This document shows, in pieces, positions 1 to 6,831 of a stretch of 37,260 bases of DNA. The translations under genes and the position numbers were made by a program. Each line of letters starts with the position of its first letter. Position 1 is the stretch's first letter. The DNA is from Halopseudomonas yangmingensis (GTDB lineage Bacteria > Pseudomonadota > Gammaproteobacteria > Pseudomonadales > Pseudomonadaceae): positions 1 to 37,260 of the forward strand of contig NZ_FOUI01000019.1 in the NCBI RefSeq assembly GCF_900114825.1, written 5' to 3'. The notes beneath the pieces are model-generated. The model was given only the letters and a program-made list of their open reading frames with translations, did no database searches and was not told where the DNA came from.

Positions 1-383
1 ACGAAGGCGTTCAGGGTTTGTTGCGGCGGTCGAGCTCCGCCTGGGCAAAATAAGCACTGGCCAGGCGGAGGATCTCGTTCGCTTTACGCAGCTCACGATT
101 CTCGCGCTCCAAGGCCTTGATACGGTCCCGTTCCTCAGTCGTCTGACCGGGTCGCTGGCCGTTGTCGGTCTGATGCTTACGCACCCAGCCATGCAGTGTC
201 TGCGGGACACAACCAATCTTGGGTGCAATGGATTCGATGGCTGCCCACTCGGATGGGTAGTCCTTCAAGTTCTCCAGAACCATGCGCACAGCACGTTCAC
301 GGACTTCAGGGGAGTAGCTATTGGATTTCTTCATGCCTCATTCTCTCAAGAGTTGAGGCCTCCACGGAACCCGGTGTGATTCA
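1..383 (-). mobile_element. IS3-family insertion sequence, left part only (cut by window edge)
   Basis: The outer end of this element is recognisable. Read on the minus strand it begins TGAATCACACCGGGTTCCG at position 383, which resembles IS3-group terminal inverted repeats. It is followed by a short leader and then orfA at 334. The element runs off the left edge, so orfB and the second inverted repeat are missing. The target-site duplication cannot be checked because only one end is present. Assignment to IS3 rests on the OrfA protein and the terminal repeat; the exact IS name is not recognised. Confidence 0.8.
11..334 (-). CDS. IS3-family transposase OrfA
   Basis: This 107-aa protein is the small DNA-binding subunit of an IS3-type transposase. 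It has an N-terminal helix-turn-helix of the transposase_8 type (about residues 8-55, containing the GWVRKH end of the recognition helix). A leucine-zipper-like coiled coil follows (about residues 68-95, [19 protein letters not shown]). OrfA normally pairs with OrfB to make the active OrfAB fusion by -1 frameshifting. In the -1 frame at the extreme left edge the residues LNAF can be read, which fits the start of OrfB. Length and layout are those of an intact OrfA, so only OrfB is lost to the window boundary. Confidence 0.9.
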   Translation of the reverse strand: MKKSNSYSPEVRERAVRMVLENLKDYPSEWAAIESIAPKIGCVPQTLHGWVRKHQTDNGQRPGQTTEERDRIKALERENRELRKANEILRLASAYFAQAELDRRNKP

Positions 384-516
384 ACTGCGAGTATTCCCTG
401 CTTATCCATAGAACTCTTCCATCCAACCAGCGTTCATCAAAAAGGCTGTCCAATTCAGGCCTGAAGTCGTGTATGGCAAATCTAAATGCCAAACTGCAGG
501 TCGTGTTGAAAAGCCA

Positions 517-542
517 AAACGCCGCGATTACCCACGGCGTTT
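517..542 (-). terminator. Probable terminator of the 147-aa hypothetical gene
   Basis: An inverted repeat AAACGCCG / CGGCGTTT with a 10-nt loop lies 11 nt after the stop codon of the minus-strand gene. On the minus strand it is followed by a moderately T-rich run (TTTTGGCTTTT). Confidence 0.55.
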
Positions 543-552
543 AAGTCATTCA

Positions 553-996
553 TCAGTAGCACACACATACTGCAAATGGCTGCGAGGTGCTTGTCTCGAC
601 GAAGTCCAGGCAAACACTGTCCAGCTCGCCGAGCCTGCTTTCGATCCAGTGACCAGTCGCACTGTAGTGCTCGATTAGAAAATCTTCACCGTAGAAATAG
701 ATGCCCTCCGCAGCGCTGAATGAGCGATCTAAGGAACTGGTGAAAACGGCACCGTGATCTTCGCAAATGCGTTGAGCTTGGTCAGCACAAGCCAGCTGAG
801 ACGCTGACTCAAGCAGTGCTTTACAGAGCGACTGTGCGGCACCGGCTAACATTTCCTCAGATACGCGGGCAGCTATGGCGTCAGCGACTTGCTGCATGAT
901 CACAATCGTTACGTAATCTGGAATGGGCCCCGCAACTTGATCTGATTGATCTTGAGTAAGCGCAGCTTCGGCCGGCCAGATGAGCTTGTTGAACAT
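553..996 (-). CDS. Hypothetical protein, 147 aa, no recognised family
   Basis: I do not recognise this protein. The gene is well supported. A strong AGGAGG ribosome-binding site (complement of 1005-1010) sits about 8 nt before the ATG, and a hairpin terminator follows the stop. The protein is acidic, with a helical, Ala-rich middle part (about residues 30-75) and several cysteines, including a CVCY end. There is no signal peptide or membrane segment. It lies between the IS3 copy and the umuDC operon inside the tRNA-Pro island, so it is probably accessory cargo. Its function cannot be inferred from the sequence alone. Confidence 0.65.
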   Translation of the reverse strand: MFNKLIWPAEAALTQDQSDQVAGPIPDYVTIVIMQQVADAIAARVSEEMLAGAAQSLCKALLESASQLACADQAQRICEDHGAVFTSSLDRSFSAAEGIYFYGEDFLIEHYSATGHWIESRLGELDSVCLDFVETSTSQPFAVCVCY

Positions 997-1180
997 TAAT
1001 CAATCCTCCTGATGTACAGCCATGACATTGGCCGGAGACCTACAGGCTTTAAGTCGTTCTAACGTCCGCGAAAAACGCGACGCACCGCACAAAGCACATA
1101 AAGAATTTTCACAACCACCCGACATCTCTCGCCCGACTTATCGCTTGATGACCGAATGCGAGCATGTCTGTGCGAGTTAT

Positions 1181-1282
1181 TCAGATTTGACGCCCACCAT
1201 AGGCCAGCCTGGCCAGACCGATCATCAGCAGTAGAACATTGAGCAGCACCAGATGGTCAGTCATCGAAGTCAGCATGATCAT
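1181..1282 (-). CDS. Possible small hydrophobic protein, 33 aa
   Basis: A short reading frame starts at an ATG at 1280-1282 and ends with TGA at 1181-1183. A GAGG motif lies about 9 nt upstream. An in-frame ATG three codons earlier (1289-1291) would sit directly on the GAGG and is less likely. The product begins MIMLTSMTDHLVLLNVLLLM and forms one hydrophobic helix, ending in a short basic tail (LARLAYGGRQI). That layout is typical of single-pass small membrane proteins, including SOS-linked toxins, but no family is recognised. It lies 147 bp from the LexA box of umuDC, on the opposite strand. It could equally be a chance ORF. Confidence 0.35.
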   Translation of the reverse strand: MIMLTSMTDHLVLLNVLLLMIGLARLAYGGRQI

Positions 1283-1402
1283 GGTGAACATCCTCGGGTT
1301 GAGATGCATCAACCATAGGCACCTTTACCGCTGGAGGCGATACGTAAACTTTTCACCCGTAAACATTTAGAGCACATGCCTATCGGCACCGACGGACGCG
1401 CC

Positions 1403-1430
1403 TTGCAGGATCTCAAAACCGCCTGATACT
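1403..1430 (+). promoter_or_regulatory. Candidate promoter of umuDC
   Basis: A TTGCAG (1403-1408) and GATACT (1425-1430) pair with 16-bp spacing precedes the LexA box, which overlaps the -10 element. This is an arrangement suited to repression by LexA. The hexamers are only partial matches to consensus. Confidence 0.45.
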
Positions 1431-1444
1431 GTACATAAATACAG
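1429..1444 (+). promoter_or_regulatory. LexA-binding SOS box upstream of umuD
   Basis: CTGTACATAAATACAG matches the gammaproteobacterial LexA consensus CTG-N10-CAG with an AT-rich centre. It lies 16 bp before the umuD ATG. This implies that umuDC is repressed by LexA and induced by DNA damage. Confidence 0.9.
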
Positions 1445-1460
1445 TTATCGGTAATTTCCC

Positions 1461-1898
1461 ATGAGCAATACCCAGATTCTTGGCGCACTCCAAGCCAGTA
1501 GCGCACGCCTACCCTATTTTGACGCACACATTCCAGCCGGCTTTCCCAGCCCGGCGCTGGACCACATGGAAAACAAGCTGTCTCTGGATGAGTTGCTGGA
1601 TATCAATGCACCGCACACCTATGTCGCGTTGGTCAGCGGTGACAGCATGATCGGGGCTGGCATCTTCGAAGGCGACTATCTGATCGTTAGCCGCGCTATC
1701 CCAGCCAAACCAGGTCACGTGGTAGTGGCCTGCCTTAACGGCGATGTCTTGGTAAAGCGCCTGGCCCAGGAACAGGGCCAGTTCATCCTGCAGTCGGAGA
1801 ACCCGGCCTACTCACCGCGCTACATCCTGGAGAACGATGAGCTAACGATCTGGGGCGTCGTCACTCACAGCCTGCGGAACCACCTCACCCATGGCTGA
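1461..1898 (+). CDS. umuD: UmuD-like S24 peptidase, subunit of DNA polymerase V
   Basis: This 145-aa protein is the self-cleaving subunit of the translesion polymerase. RecA filaments stimulate its cleavage to the active UmuD' form. Visible features are the FPSPA segment after the predicted cleavage site Ala26-Gly27, the catalytic serine in GDSM (Ser62) and the catalytic lysine in VLVKRL (Lys99). The Ser-Lys spacing of 37 residues equals that of E. coli UmuD (60/97). The ATG at 1461 gives the usual family length. The gene sits directly behind a LexA box and overlaps the start of umuC by 8 bp, indicating translational coupling. It is carried on the tRNA-Pro island rather than in the core genome. 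Confidence 0.93.
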   Translation: MSNTQILGALQASSARLPYFDAHIPAGFPSPALDHMENKLSLDELLDINAPHTYVALVSGDSMIGAGIFEGDYLIVSRAIPAKPGHVVVACLNGDVLVKRLAQEQGQFILQSENPAYSPRYILENDELTIWGVVTHSLRNHLTHG

Positions 1899-3165
1899 GC
1901 CGGTATACGCACTGGTCGACTGCAATAGCTTCTACGCCAGTTGCGAACGTGTGTTCCGCCCTGACCTATTGCGAACGCCCATCGTGGTGCTCAGCAACAA
2001 CGACGGCTGCGTGATTGCCCGCTCTGCCGATGCCAAGCCGTTCGTGAAAATGGGCGCCCTCTTCCACGAGATCAGAGGCGACCTCAAGCGCCATGGGATC
2101 GTCGCCTTCAGCAGCAACTACGCCCTCTATGGCGACATGAGCGAGCGCGTGATGACGATCCTGGAGGGCTGCTTTCCAAGCATCGAGGTCTACAGCATCG
2201 ACGAGGCCTTTGCCGATATGACCGGTCTACCCGAACCGCTGGAGTCGACAGGTCGCCAGGTACAGGCAGAAGTCAGACAGAAGACCGGCATCCCTGTTGG
2301 CATTGGTATCGCCACGACCAAGACACTGGCCAAGCTCGCCAATAACGCCGCCAAGCGCTGGCAGAAGCAGACCGGAGGCGTCGTAGATATTCGTGACCCC
2401 GTGCGTCGTGACAAGCTGCTCAAGGCCATGCCCGTAGAAGAAGTCTGGGGCGTCGGCCCCCGCATGCGTGCGCATCTGGAAGGCATGCAAATCAAAACCG
2501 CTTGGGACTTGGCACAGATGGATGCCTGGACACTGCGCAAGCGATTCAATGTCGTGGTCGAGAAAACTGTGCGCGAACTGCGCGGTGTGGCGTGCCTGGA
2601 GATCGAGAACGAAATCGAACCCAAGCAAGAGATCTGCAGTAGCCGCTCATTCGGCAAGCGCCTGCGAGAGTTAGCGCCTATCCAAGAGGCCGTCACCAGC
2701 TATGCGACGCGCGCTGCTGAAAAGCTCCGCAAGCAGGAGTCGCTCTGCAGACAGGTGCGGGTCAGTCTGCGCACCGGGATGTTCAATCCAACTGAAGCGA
2801 AATATGCCAATGGCGTCCTCTGCCAACTGCCCTATCCAACCGATGACAGCAGGCTGATCATCAAGGCCGTCCAGGCTGGATTGCAGCAGGTCTTCAGAGA
2901 GGGATTCAGCTACGCCAAGGCTCAGGTGATTCTGTTGGATCTGTGTCGCAAGAATGAGTACACACCGGATCTGTTCGCCCCCGAGCAGCCCGTGAAAACC
3001 GAGCGACTGATGAGCACTCTGGACGCGATCAACAATCGGTGGGGACGCGGAACGCTGCAGCCAGGCCGCATCGCCAAGCCAGTCGAGTGGGCAATGCGCA
3101 GAGAATTACTCTCTCCGGCATACACCACTCGCTGGTCTGAATTAATGGTCGCAAAGGCCAAGTAG
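1891..3165 (+). CDS. umuC: UmuC-like Y-family DNA polymerase, catalytic subunit of Pol V
   Basis: The 424-aa product (E. coli UmuC has 422) is an error-prone translesion polymerase. The palm carboxylates are visible: Asp10 in [13 protein letters not shown], and Asp104-Glu105 in [11 protein letters not shown] helix-hairpin-helix region with [12 protein letters not shown] follows around residue 175-185. The little-finger domain and a C-terminal LQPGRIA segment typical of UmuC close the protein. A PDLFAPEQ stretch near residue 360 resembles a beta-clamp-binding motif. The ATG overlaps the umuD stop. The gene is complete with no frameshift, so the operon should be functional. It converges on the Gp2-like gene with only 13 bp between the stop codons. 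Confidence 0.94.
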   Translation: MAEPVYALVDCNSFYASCERVFRPDLLRTPIVVLSNNDGCVIARSADAKPFVKMGALFHEIRGDLKRHGIVAFSSNYALYGDMSERVMTILEGCFPSIEVYSIDEAFADMTGLPEPLESTGRQVQAEVRQKTGIPVGIGIATTKTLAKLANNAAKRWQKQTGGVVDIRDPVRRDKLLKAMPVEEVWGVGPRMRAHLEGMQIKTAWDLAQMDAWTLRKRFNVVVEKTVRELRGVACLEIENEIEPKQEICSSRSFGKRLRELAPIQEAVTSYATRAAEKLRKQESLCRQVRVSLRTGMFNPTEAKYANGVLCQLPYPTDDSRLIIKAVQAGLQQVFREGFSYAKAQVILLDLCRKNEYTPDLFAPEQPVKTERLMSTLDAINNRWGRGTLQPGRIAKPVEWAMRRELLSPAYTTRWSELMVAKAK

Positions 3166-3178
3166 CCTTGCCATTCAC

Positions 3179-4150
3179 TTATCCGCGACGAGCACGGCTC
3201 AGAGCCCCCTTACGCAGGCAACGCGCCCCTGCAGGCTTCAAGCGCAGGTGCTGATCGTCCTTGACTAGGTATTTCATGGCGTAGTGCGTATGGGGCCGTC
3301 TCGACTGATCATCCCTCTGGATCAGGCCGATGCCGCATTCATCACCATACCGTTCCTTGTCGTGATTGCAGCTATGGGCATAGCCCTGACGGCGAGTGAC
3401 CTCCTCCCACAGTTCGCTGATCTCAATCGCTTTATGCGCATCCCGGCACACTATGTTGCCATTGAAGAAGTAGGCTGCATGGATGTGGTAACCCCTACTG
3501 TCATTTCGATCCCCCTGCTCCACGGCGTAGATGTAGCCGATAAGGTGCTTGAAGATCGGATGGCGGTGGTGCTTGGTAATCAGGGCATCCAACTGATCGA
3601 ACACTTGCTCGATACGCAGCCTGGCTTGAGCCTCAGACCAGTAGTACAGGTTCAACCTGATGATCGTCGTACGCGAGTATCGGCTCATCATCGCATCCGT
3701 GTACTCGGTAATGTCCCTATCCTGCTGCTTGGCTAACTCCTGTCGGTCCCACTTCCTACGCCGATACCACTGCTCTCGTGTCAGCTCACGGATCCGTTCT
3801 GTGAGTACGTTCATGCTCTGCTCATGACTGAGCCAGTACGTACCCGTCTCACTCATGCAGACAGGGCCATTGGGTGAGCGCTGAAGGCTGATGTCTTGAC
3901 AGGCCTCCCAGAACGCTTGCAGGTGCTCGCTGTAGCCGTACTCCACACGCGCATCGAAAAGGTCGTACATCTGCCGGACGTTGGTGAAGTAGCGGGAGAG
4001 CCTGGTCTTTTCGACCTGCTCATAGCCTGAGCGTTTATGAGTGATCCGGAATGCGGGTGTATCGCTGCGCTCGATAGCTTGGACGAGTGATTCGATCTGC
4101 AGGGCTATGTCGGACTGTGAGAGGTGGGTGTTGTGCTTGCGGTTGTTCAT
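3179..4150 (-). CDS. Inovirus Gp2 / YagK-YfjJ-like protein, putative HUH replication initiator
   Basis: This 323-aa protein resembles the inovirus Gp2 (YagK/YfjJ C-terminal) family found in filamentous phages and cryptic islands. Family members related to phage G2P nick a plus-strand origin. In the sequence, an acidic residue (Glu211 in YAVEQGD) precedes a His-x-His motif (GYHIHAAYFFNG, His222/His224). A later YAMKYLVK motif (Tyr290, Lys293, Tyr294, Lys297) has the layout of an HUH endonuclease active site. The N-terminal 150 residues are basic and helical, without a recognised fold. The gene is convergent with umuC. Its start is preceded by an inverted repeat that contains the likely ribosome-binding site. 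Family assignment is fairly secure; nicking activity is inference. Confidence 0.75.
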   Translation of the reverse strand: MNNRKHNTHLSQSDIALQIESLVQAIERSDTPAFRITHKRSGYEQVEKTRLSRYFTNVRQMYDLFDARVEYGYSEHLQAFWEACQDISLQRSPNGPVCMSETGTYWLSHEQSMNVLTERIRELTREQWYRRRKWDRQELAKQQDRDITEYTDAMMSRYSRTTIIRLNLYYWSEAQARLRIEQVFDQLDALITKHHRHPIFKHLIGYIYAVEQGDRNDSRGYHIHAAYFFNGNIVCRDAHKAIEISELWEEVTRRQGYAHSCNHDKERYGDECGIGLIQRDDQSRRPHTHYAMKYLVKDDQHLRLKPAGARCLRKGALSRARRG

Positions 4151-4156
4151 GGTTCA

Positions 4157-4188
4157 GTACCTGGTTGGTTATGTCGCATACCAGGTAC
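4157..4188 (-). promoter_or_regulatory. Inverted repeat overlapping the RBS of the Gp2-like gene
   Basis: On the minus strand GTACCTGG and CCAGGTAC form an 8-bp stem with a 16-nt loop. The downstream arm contains the only Shine-Dalgarno-like AGG, about 9 nt before the ATG at 4150. In mRNA the stem would hide the ribosome-binding site; in DNA it could be an operator. Confidence 0.5.
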
Positions 4189-4283
4189 GTGGTGTGTTTC
4201 TTTTTACTGGTCTTCTTTCCCTCTGGTGTAGTCAGTGATGATGGGTAGTGATTGGTACTATCGATTAGTAAGAACTGGTAGTT

Positions 4284-4300
4284 TATAGCTATTAGCTATA
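4284..4300. repeat. Perfect AT-rich palindrome, candidate operator or origin element
   Basis: TATAGCTA-T-TAGCTATA is a perfect 8+1+8 inverted repeat about 135 bp upstream of the Gp2-like gene, in an AT-rich stretch. Its symmetry suggests a dimeric regulator site (AlpA or the island's RHH protein) or a feature of a nicking origin. Neither can be decided from sequence. Confidence 0.55.
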
Positions 4301-4446
4301 TCAATAGATGCAGCCCTGACCAGAGTCGACCCTCCCGAGCAGGCCGGGCAATGGGGAGCAACATTTCCAAGCCTGTCGAGAGATTTGCCGCATTGAGCTT
4401 TGGGAGAGTTAGCTGAGAGCAGCGCCCTACCAGAAACGGCATAAGC

Positions 4447-4474
4447 GCCATGACCAGCCGAAGCCGGTCATGGC
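4447..4474 (-). terminator. Hairpin downstream of alpA
   Basis: GCCATGACC / GGTCATGGC is a 9-bp stem with a 10-nt loop, just after the alpA stop codon. There is no T-run, so its role as an intrinsic terminator is uncertain. Confidence 0.4.
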
Positions 4475-4482
4475 GGAAAAGT

Positions 4483-4737
4483 TTACTTGGCGACGCTCAA
4501 ATGGTTGCTTGGACGTGTGGCGGATCCCTCAGCCATATCCCGCTCCTCGATTCTTGCCAGGATCCAATCATCGACCTCTGACTGGATCCACCCCACGCCT
4601 CGGGTACTCGGCATATCCATGCCGGCAGGAGCTAAGTTAACCGGTTTCGGGAAGATTCCGTCCGCGATGTATTTGTAGATAGTTGACCTGGCAAGACCAG
4701 TCGTATCGATTACTTCTTTCAATCGCATTATACGCAT
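4483..4737 (-). CDS. AlpA-family excisionase/transcriptional regulator
   Basis: The 84-aa protein is an AlpA-type DNA-binding protein of the winged-helix MerR/excisionase superfamily. It shows the characteristic order MRLKEVIDTTGLARSTIYKY (helix-turn-helix, residues 4-23), then GIFPKPVNL and WIQSEVDDWI (second helix). Such proteins in prophages and islands activate or act as recombination directionality factors for the neighbouring integrase. A GAGGAG ribosome-binding site 9 nt before the ATG at 4737 supports this start. It is transcribed in the same direction as the Gp2-like gene, with 332 bp between them. The residues after about 65 are a non-conserved tail. Confidence 0.88.
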   Translation of the reverse strand: MRIMRLKEVIDTTGLARSTIYKYIADGIFPKPVNLAPAGMDMPSTRGVGWIQSEVDDWILARIEERDMAEGSATRPSNHLSVAK

Positions 4738-5342
4738 GAGCAGGCACTCCTCTATGGCTCAGAGGATGTGCAAGGGTTTTAAAAAAGAACCGACCCAAAG
4801 CCAGCCCTGTAGGCAAGCACGCCCGAGGCAGCCATCCATTGCGGGAAAGTAATCATGGCGACCTGGCACAGGCGGCAGCCGACGAATCCGAAGCTAAGCC
4901 AACCGCAACAGGCAAATGCAATACAGGGGCAGCTCACTTGCCCGCCCTCCTGTGAACAGTGAAAGTCCCGCTCGGGCGCCACACATAGCCTCAAGGCACG
5001 TGAAGCCTCCGGGGTGCCCCTCCCTAACCAGCAGCAAGAACAAACTGACTGAGCACCACGTCATTGCTAGCAGCAGCTGACTGAAAATCACCCAGCAGCT
5101 GAATGCTTGTCGGACGAAGCGCAGCTGCCAATAAAGCATGAATTTCATCCATGCTTACCGTTCTGCTACTGGCATTTACATGCCTATAGCTACGTTGAAG
5201 CCATGTAAAATCTGGGTTACACAAGATTTCATACATCTATAAATCATCTACAGATGTTCTTTCATGATTCATTTCATTGACTATTACCTATCTCCTGATT
5301 AACTTAATTTGTACTTTTTATGTGCTAGGAATGAATAGATAA
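4738..5342. other. Long intergenic region between alpA and the 280-aa gene
   Basis: No well-supported gene is seen in about 600 bp. Two minus-strand frames are possible. One at 5024-5236 encodes 70 aa, with the stretch MDEIHALLAAALRP from an internal ATG, but has no good ribosome-binding site. A cysteine-rich frame at 4779-4994 encodes 71 aa from a TTG start. Neither resembles a known family. The right part, from about 5200, is strongly AT-rich and holds the likely promoter of the plus-strand gene. This large control region between alpA and a divergent gene is where integrase or excisionase sites would be expected. Confidence 0.4.
5277..5305 (+). promoter_or_regulatory. Candidate promoter of the 280-aa gene
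   Basis: TTGACT (5277-5282) and TAACTT (5300-5305) are separated by 17 bp in an AT-rich stretch. The ATG follows 37 bp after the -10 element, with AGGA upstream of it. Confidence 0.45.
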
Positions 5343-6185
5343 ATGGCTGTAAATGAGATGGATTTGCTTTCTGAGGAGCTTCCCGGGTGGGATCTGACTG
5401 AACGGGAGGTAACGTGGCTATGGCTTTTCCTGGAAAGCAGGGAAAGCATTCAGATGGATGAGTGCCAGCTCAACAGCCAAACCATGCGAAACCAAATTGC
5501 TAGAGCACTCAGAAGGAATCCTCGCGTCACGAGGGGCCTAGTACGAGCACGGGATAGCGAGCTGCTACCGGAGGAGGCATTCAGCTGGGTCGAAAAAAAC
5601 GGACGACAACCAAAATGGCTCGCCGCTCAAGCAGGGAATAAAACAGGACTGCGAATACGTAGCAGTGTCTTCCGCACACTCACTGACAGGGAGCAACTGA
5701 TTGCACTGTTCGATCTCTGGGACAGAGATTTCGGCCAGAAAGAGAGTGCATTGAAGCGCCTATCAGACGCCTGGACCGAGCACGCGCGGTCAGACAGGAT
5801 CTTCAGCTGGTTCAAAGACAAGGACGAACGCACAAAATGCGCTCTGGCATGGAGTTGGCTTGAGAAAAACAAGCCCAGGCTAACGTGGCGCGCCGAGCCC
5901 TTTACAAAGCTCACTGAGCTGCTGGAGTTCTTCGACCATAGCGGAGCCTCCGACGAGGAAAAGGAACTCTACGTCGACAAAATTAAGAGGCGCTGGAGCA
6001 CGCAAAAAACGCGCGAGAAGGCTGTCGAGAAGAAGCAATACAACTTTGTGCTCCCCCTGAGCGTCAATGCGGTCCTGGACAAGCTTGCTGAAGAGCACCA
6101 GCTATCCAGAACCAAGGTCTTGGAGATGCTTATCCTAGGCGAGGAACAGCACGAGCTGTATCTCCCGAAACAACCCTCCAGATGA
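5343..6185 (+). CDS. Uncharacterised 280-aa protein with probable C-terminal ribbon-helix-helix domain
   Basis: I do not recognise a named family. The protein is rich in charged and Trp residues and largely helical through residues 15-230. The C-terminal 40 residues (about 232-268) read as a ribbon-helix-helix module: a short strand (YNFVLPLSV), a helix (NAVLDKLAEEHQ), a turn (LSRTKV) and a second helix (LEMLILGEEQ). A long helical body followed by an RHH end recalls the layout of MatP, but this is only an architectural comparison. The ATG at 5343 has AGGA 11 nt upstream. The gene is the last one before the tRNA-Pro attachment end, a place where islands usually keep their integrase or control genes. 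A DNA-binding role is inferred. Confidence 0.7.
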   Translation: MAVNEMDLLSEELPGWDLTEREVTWLWLFLESRESIQMDECQLNSQTMRNQIARALRRNPRVTRGLVRARDSELLPEEAFSWVEKNGRQPKWLAAQAGNKTGLRIRSSVFRTLTDREQLIALFDLWDRDFGQKESALKRLSDAWTEHARSDRIFSWFKDKDERTKCALAWSWLEKNKPRLTWRAEPFTKLTELLEFFDHSGASDEEKELYVDKIKRRWSTQKTREKAVEKKQYNFVLPLSVNAVLDKLAEEHQLSRTKVLEMLILGEEQHELYLPKQPSR

Positions 6186-6196
6186 GCCATCTGGAG
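6176..6196 (+). terminator. Hairpin at the end of the 280-aa gene
   Basis: CTCCAGATG-AGC-CATCTGGAG is a perfect 9-bp stem with a 3-nt loop that spans the TGA stop codon. No T-run follows, so termination may be weak. Confidence 0.4.
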
Positions 6197-6208
6197 CCAC
6201 GAAAGCCC

Positions 6209-6232
6209 AGTGGCACAAAAAGTGGCACAAAA
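6209..6232. repeat. Tandem 12-bp direct repeat beside the tRNA-Pro end of the island
   Basis: AGTGGCACAAAA occurs twice in perfect tandem, about 75 bp from the tRNA 3' end. Directly repeated short sites next to an attachment site are typical of integrase arm-binding or excisionase sites. That role is inferred. Confidence 0.6.
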
Positions 6233-6264
6233 TTCGAGCGAGACAGAAAACCATCAGGCATAAA

Positions 6265-6296
6265 AAAATCCAGTCACCGTTAAGTGACTGGATTTT
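6265..6296 (-). terminator. Terminator of tRNA-Pro
   Basis: AAAATCCAGTCAC and GTGACTGGATTTT form a 13-bp perfect stem with a 6-nt loop. It is followed on the minus strand by a T-run, so it ends transcription from the tRNA gene. Confidence 0.85.
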
Positions 6297-6307
6297 CTAG
6301 GGTTTTT

Positions 6308-6385
<78 letters not shown>

Positions 6386-6418
6386 CGGTGCTTTGGCATT
6401 GCTGCCGAAGCGGGTCGC

Positions 6419-6424
6419 ATGATA
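6419..6424 (-). promoter_or_regulatory. Possible -10 element of the tRNA-Pro promoter
   Basis: On the minus strand TATCAT is followed by a GC-rich discriminator (GCGACCCGC), as in stable-RNA promoters. It lies about 35 nt before the tRNA. The matching -35 (TTTCTC) is poor. Confidence 0.35.
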
Positions 6425-6471
6425 CATCAAGCATCTGAAATGAGAAAGTTTTTTTCCGATTCCAGAGACTC

Positions 6472-6831
6472 TCAGCAACCTTTGAGCACCTCCAGCACGT
6501 CTTCCAGTTCGGCGATGGTCTGACGGATCAGTTGCCGGTACTGGGTGACGTCTTCGCGGGCTTCCTCACCTTCCAGGCGCTGGCGGGCGCCACCGATAGT
6601 GAAGCCCTGATCGTACAGCAGCGAGCGGATCTGGCGGATCATCAGCACATCCTGGCGCTGGTAATAGCGACGGTTGCCGCGGCGCTTGACCGGGGACAGT
6701 TGCGGGAACTCCTGTTCCCAGTAGCGCAGCACGTGGGGTTTGACCGCACACAGCTCGCTGACCTCACCGATGGTGAAGTAGCGCTTACCGGGAATGGCCG
6801 GGAGTTCGAGGTTGTTACTGGGTTCCAGCAT
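6472..6831 (-). CDS. MerR-family transcriptional regulator
   Basis: The 119-aa protein has an N-terminal winged helix of MerR type, around residues 18-60: [20 protein letters not shown] followed by YWEQEF and RRGNRRYY. A dimerisation coiled coil follows (residues 85-115). It lacks the cysteine pattern of the metal sensors, so its effector is unknown. The ATG at 6831 overlaps the ihfA stop by 17 bp, so the two are translationally coupled. This ihfA-merR-tRNA-Pro order is the conserved end of the pheST-ihfA cluster in Pseudomonas. It is a core gene and not part of the island beyond the tRNA. Confidence 0.92.
   Translation of the reverse strand: MLEPSNNLELPAIPGKRYFTIGEVSELCAVKPHVLRYWEQEFPQLSPVKRRGNRRYYQRQDVLMIRQIRSLLYDQGFTIGGARQRLEGEEAREDVTQYRQLIRQTIAELEDVLEVLKGC

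Larger units (their letters stand above)
997..1460. other. Intergenic region between the 147-aa gene and umuD
   Basis: Besides the candidate 33-aa frame and the SOS-regulated promoter (listed separately), this stretch holds an open plus-strand frame from about 1316 to a TGA at 1423-1425. It reads ...RKLFTRKHLEHMPIGTDG... without a convincing start, which may be a remnant of a lost gene. No RNA gene is seen. Confidence 0.4.
4151..4482. other. Non-coding control region between the Gp2-like gene and alpA
   Basis: No supported gene lies here. It contains the RBS-overlapping inverted repeat, a perfect AT-rich palindrome and a GC-rich hairpin after alpA, each listed separately. The part between 4200 and 4310 is AT-rich compared with the surrounding sequence, as expected for a promoter or replication-origin region. 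Confidence 0.5.

Noticed and set aside
1316..1425. Plus-strand frame RKLFTRKHLEHMPIGTDG... before the LexA box
   Set aside because: No start codon with a ribosome-binding site except one giving 16 residues. It could be a gene remnant but cannot be identified.
1..6307. Tyrosine or serine integrase in the tRNA-Pro island
   Set aside because: No frame in either strand shows the R-H-R-Y or serine-recombinase motifs. The 280-aa protein lacks them.
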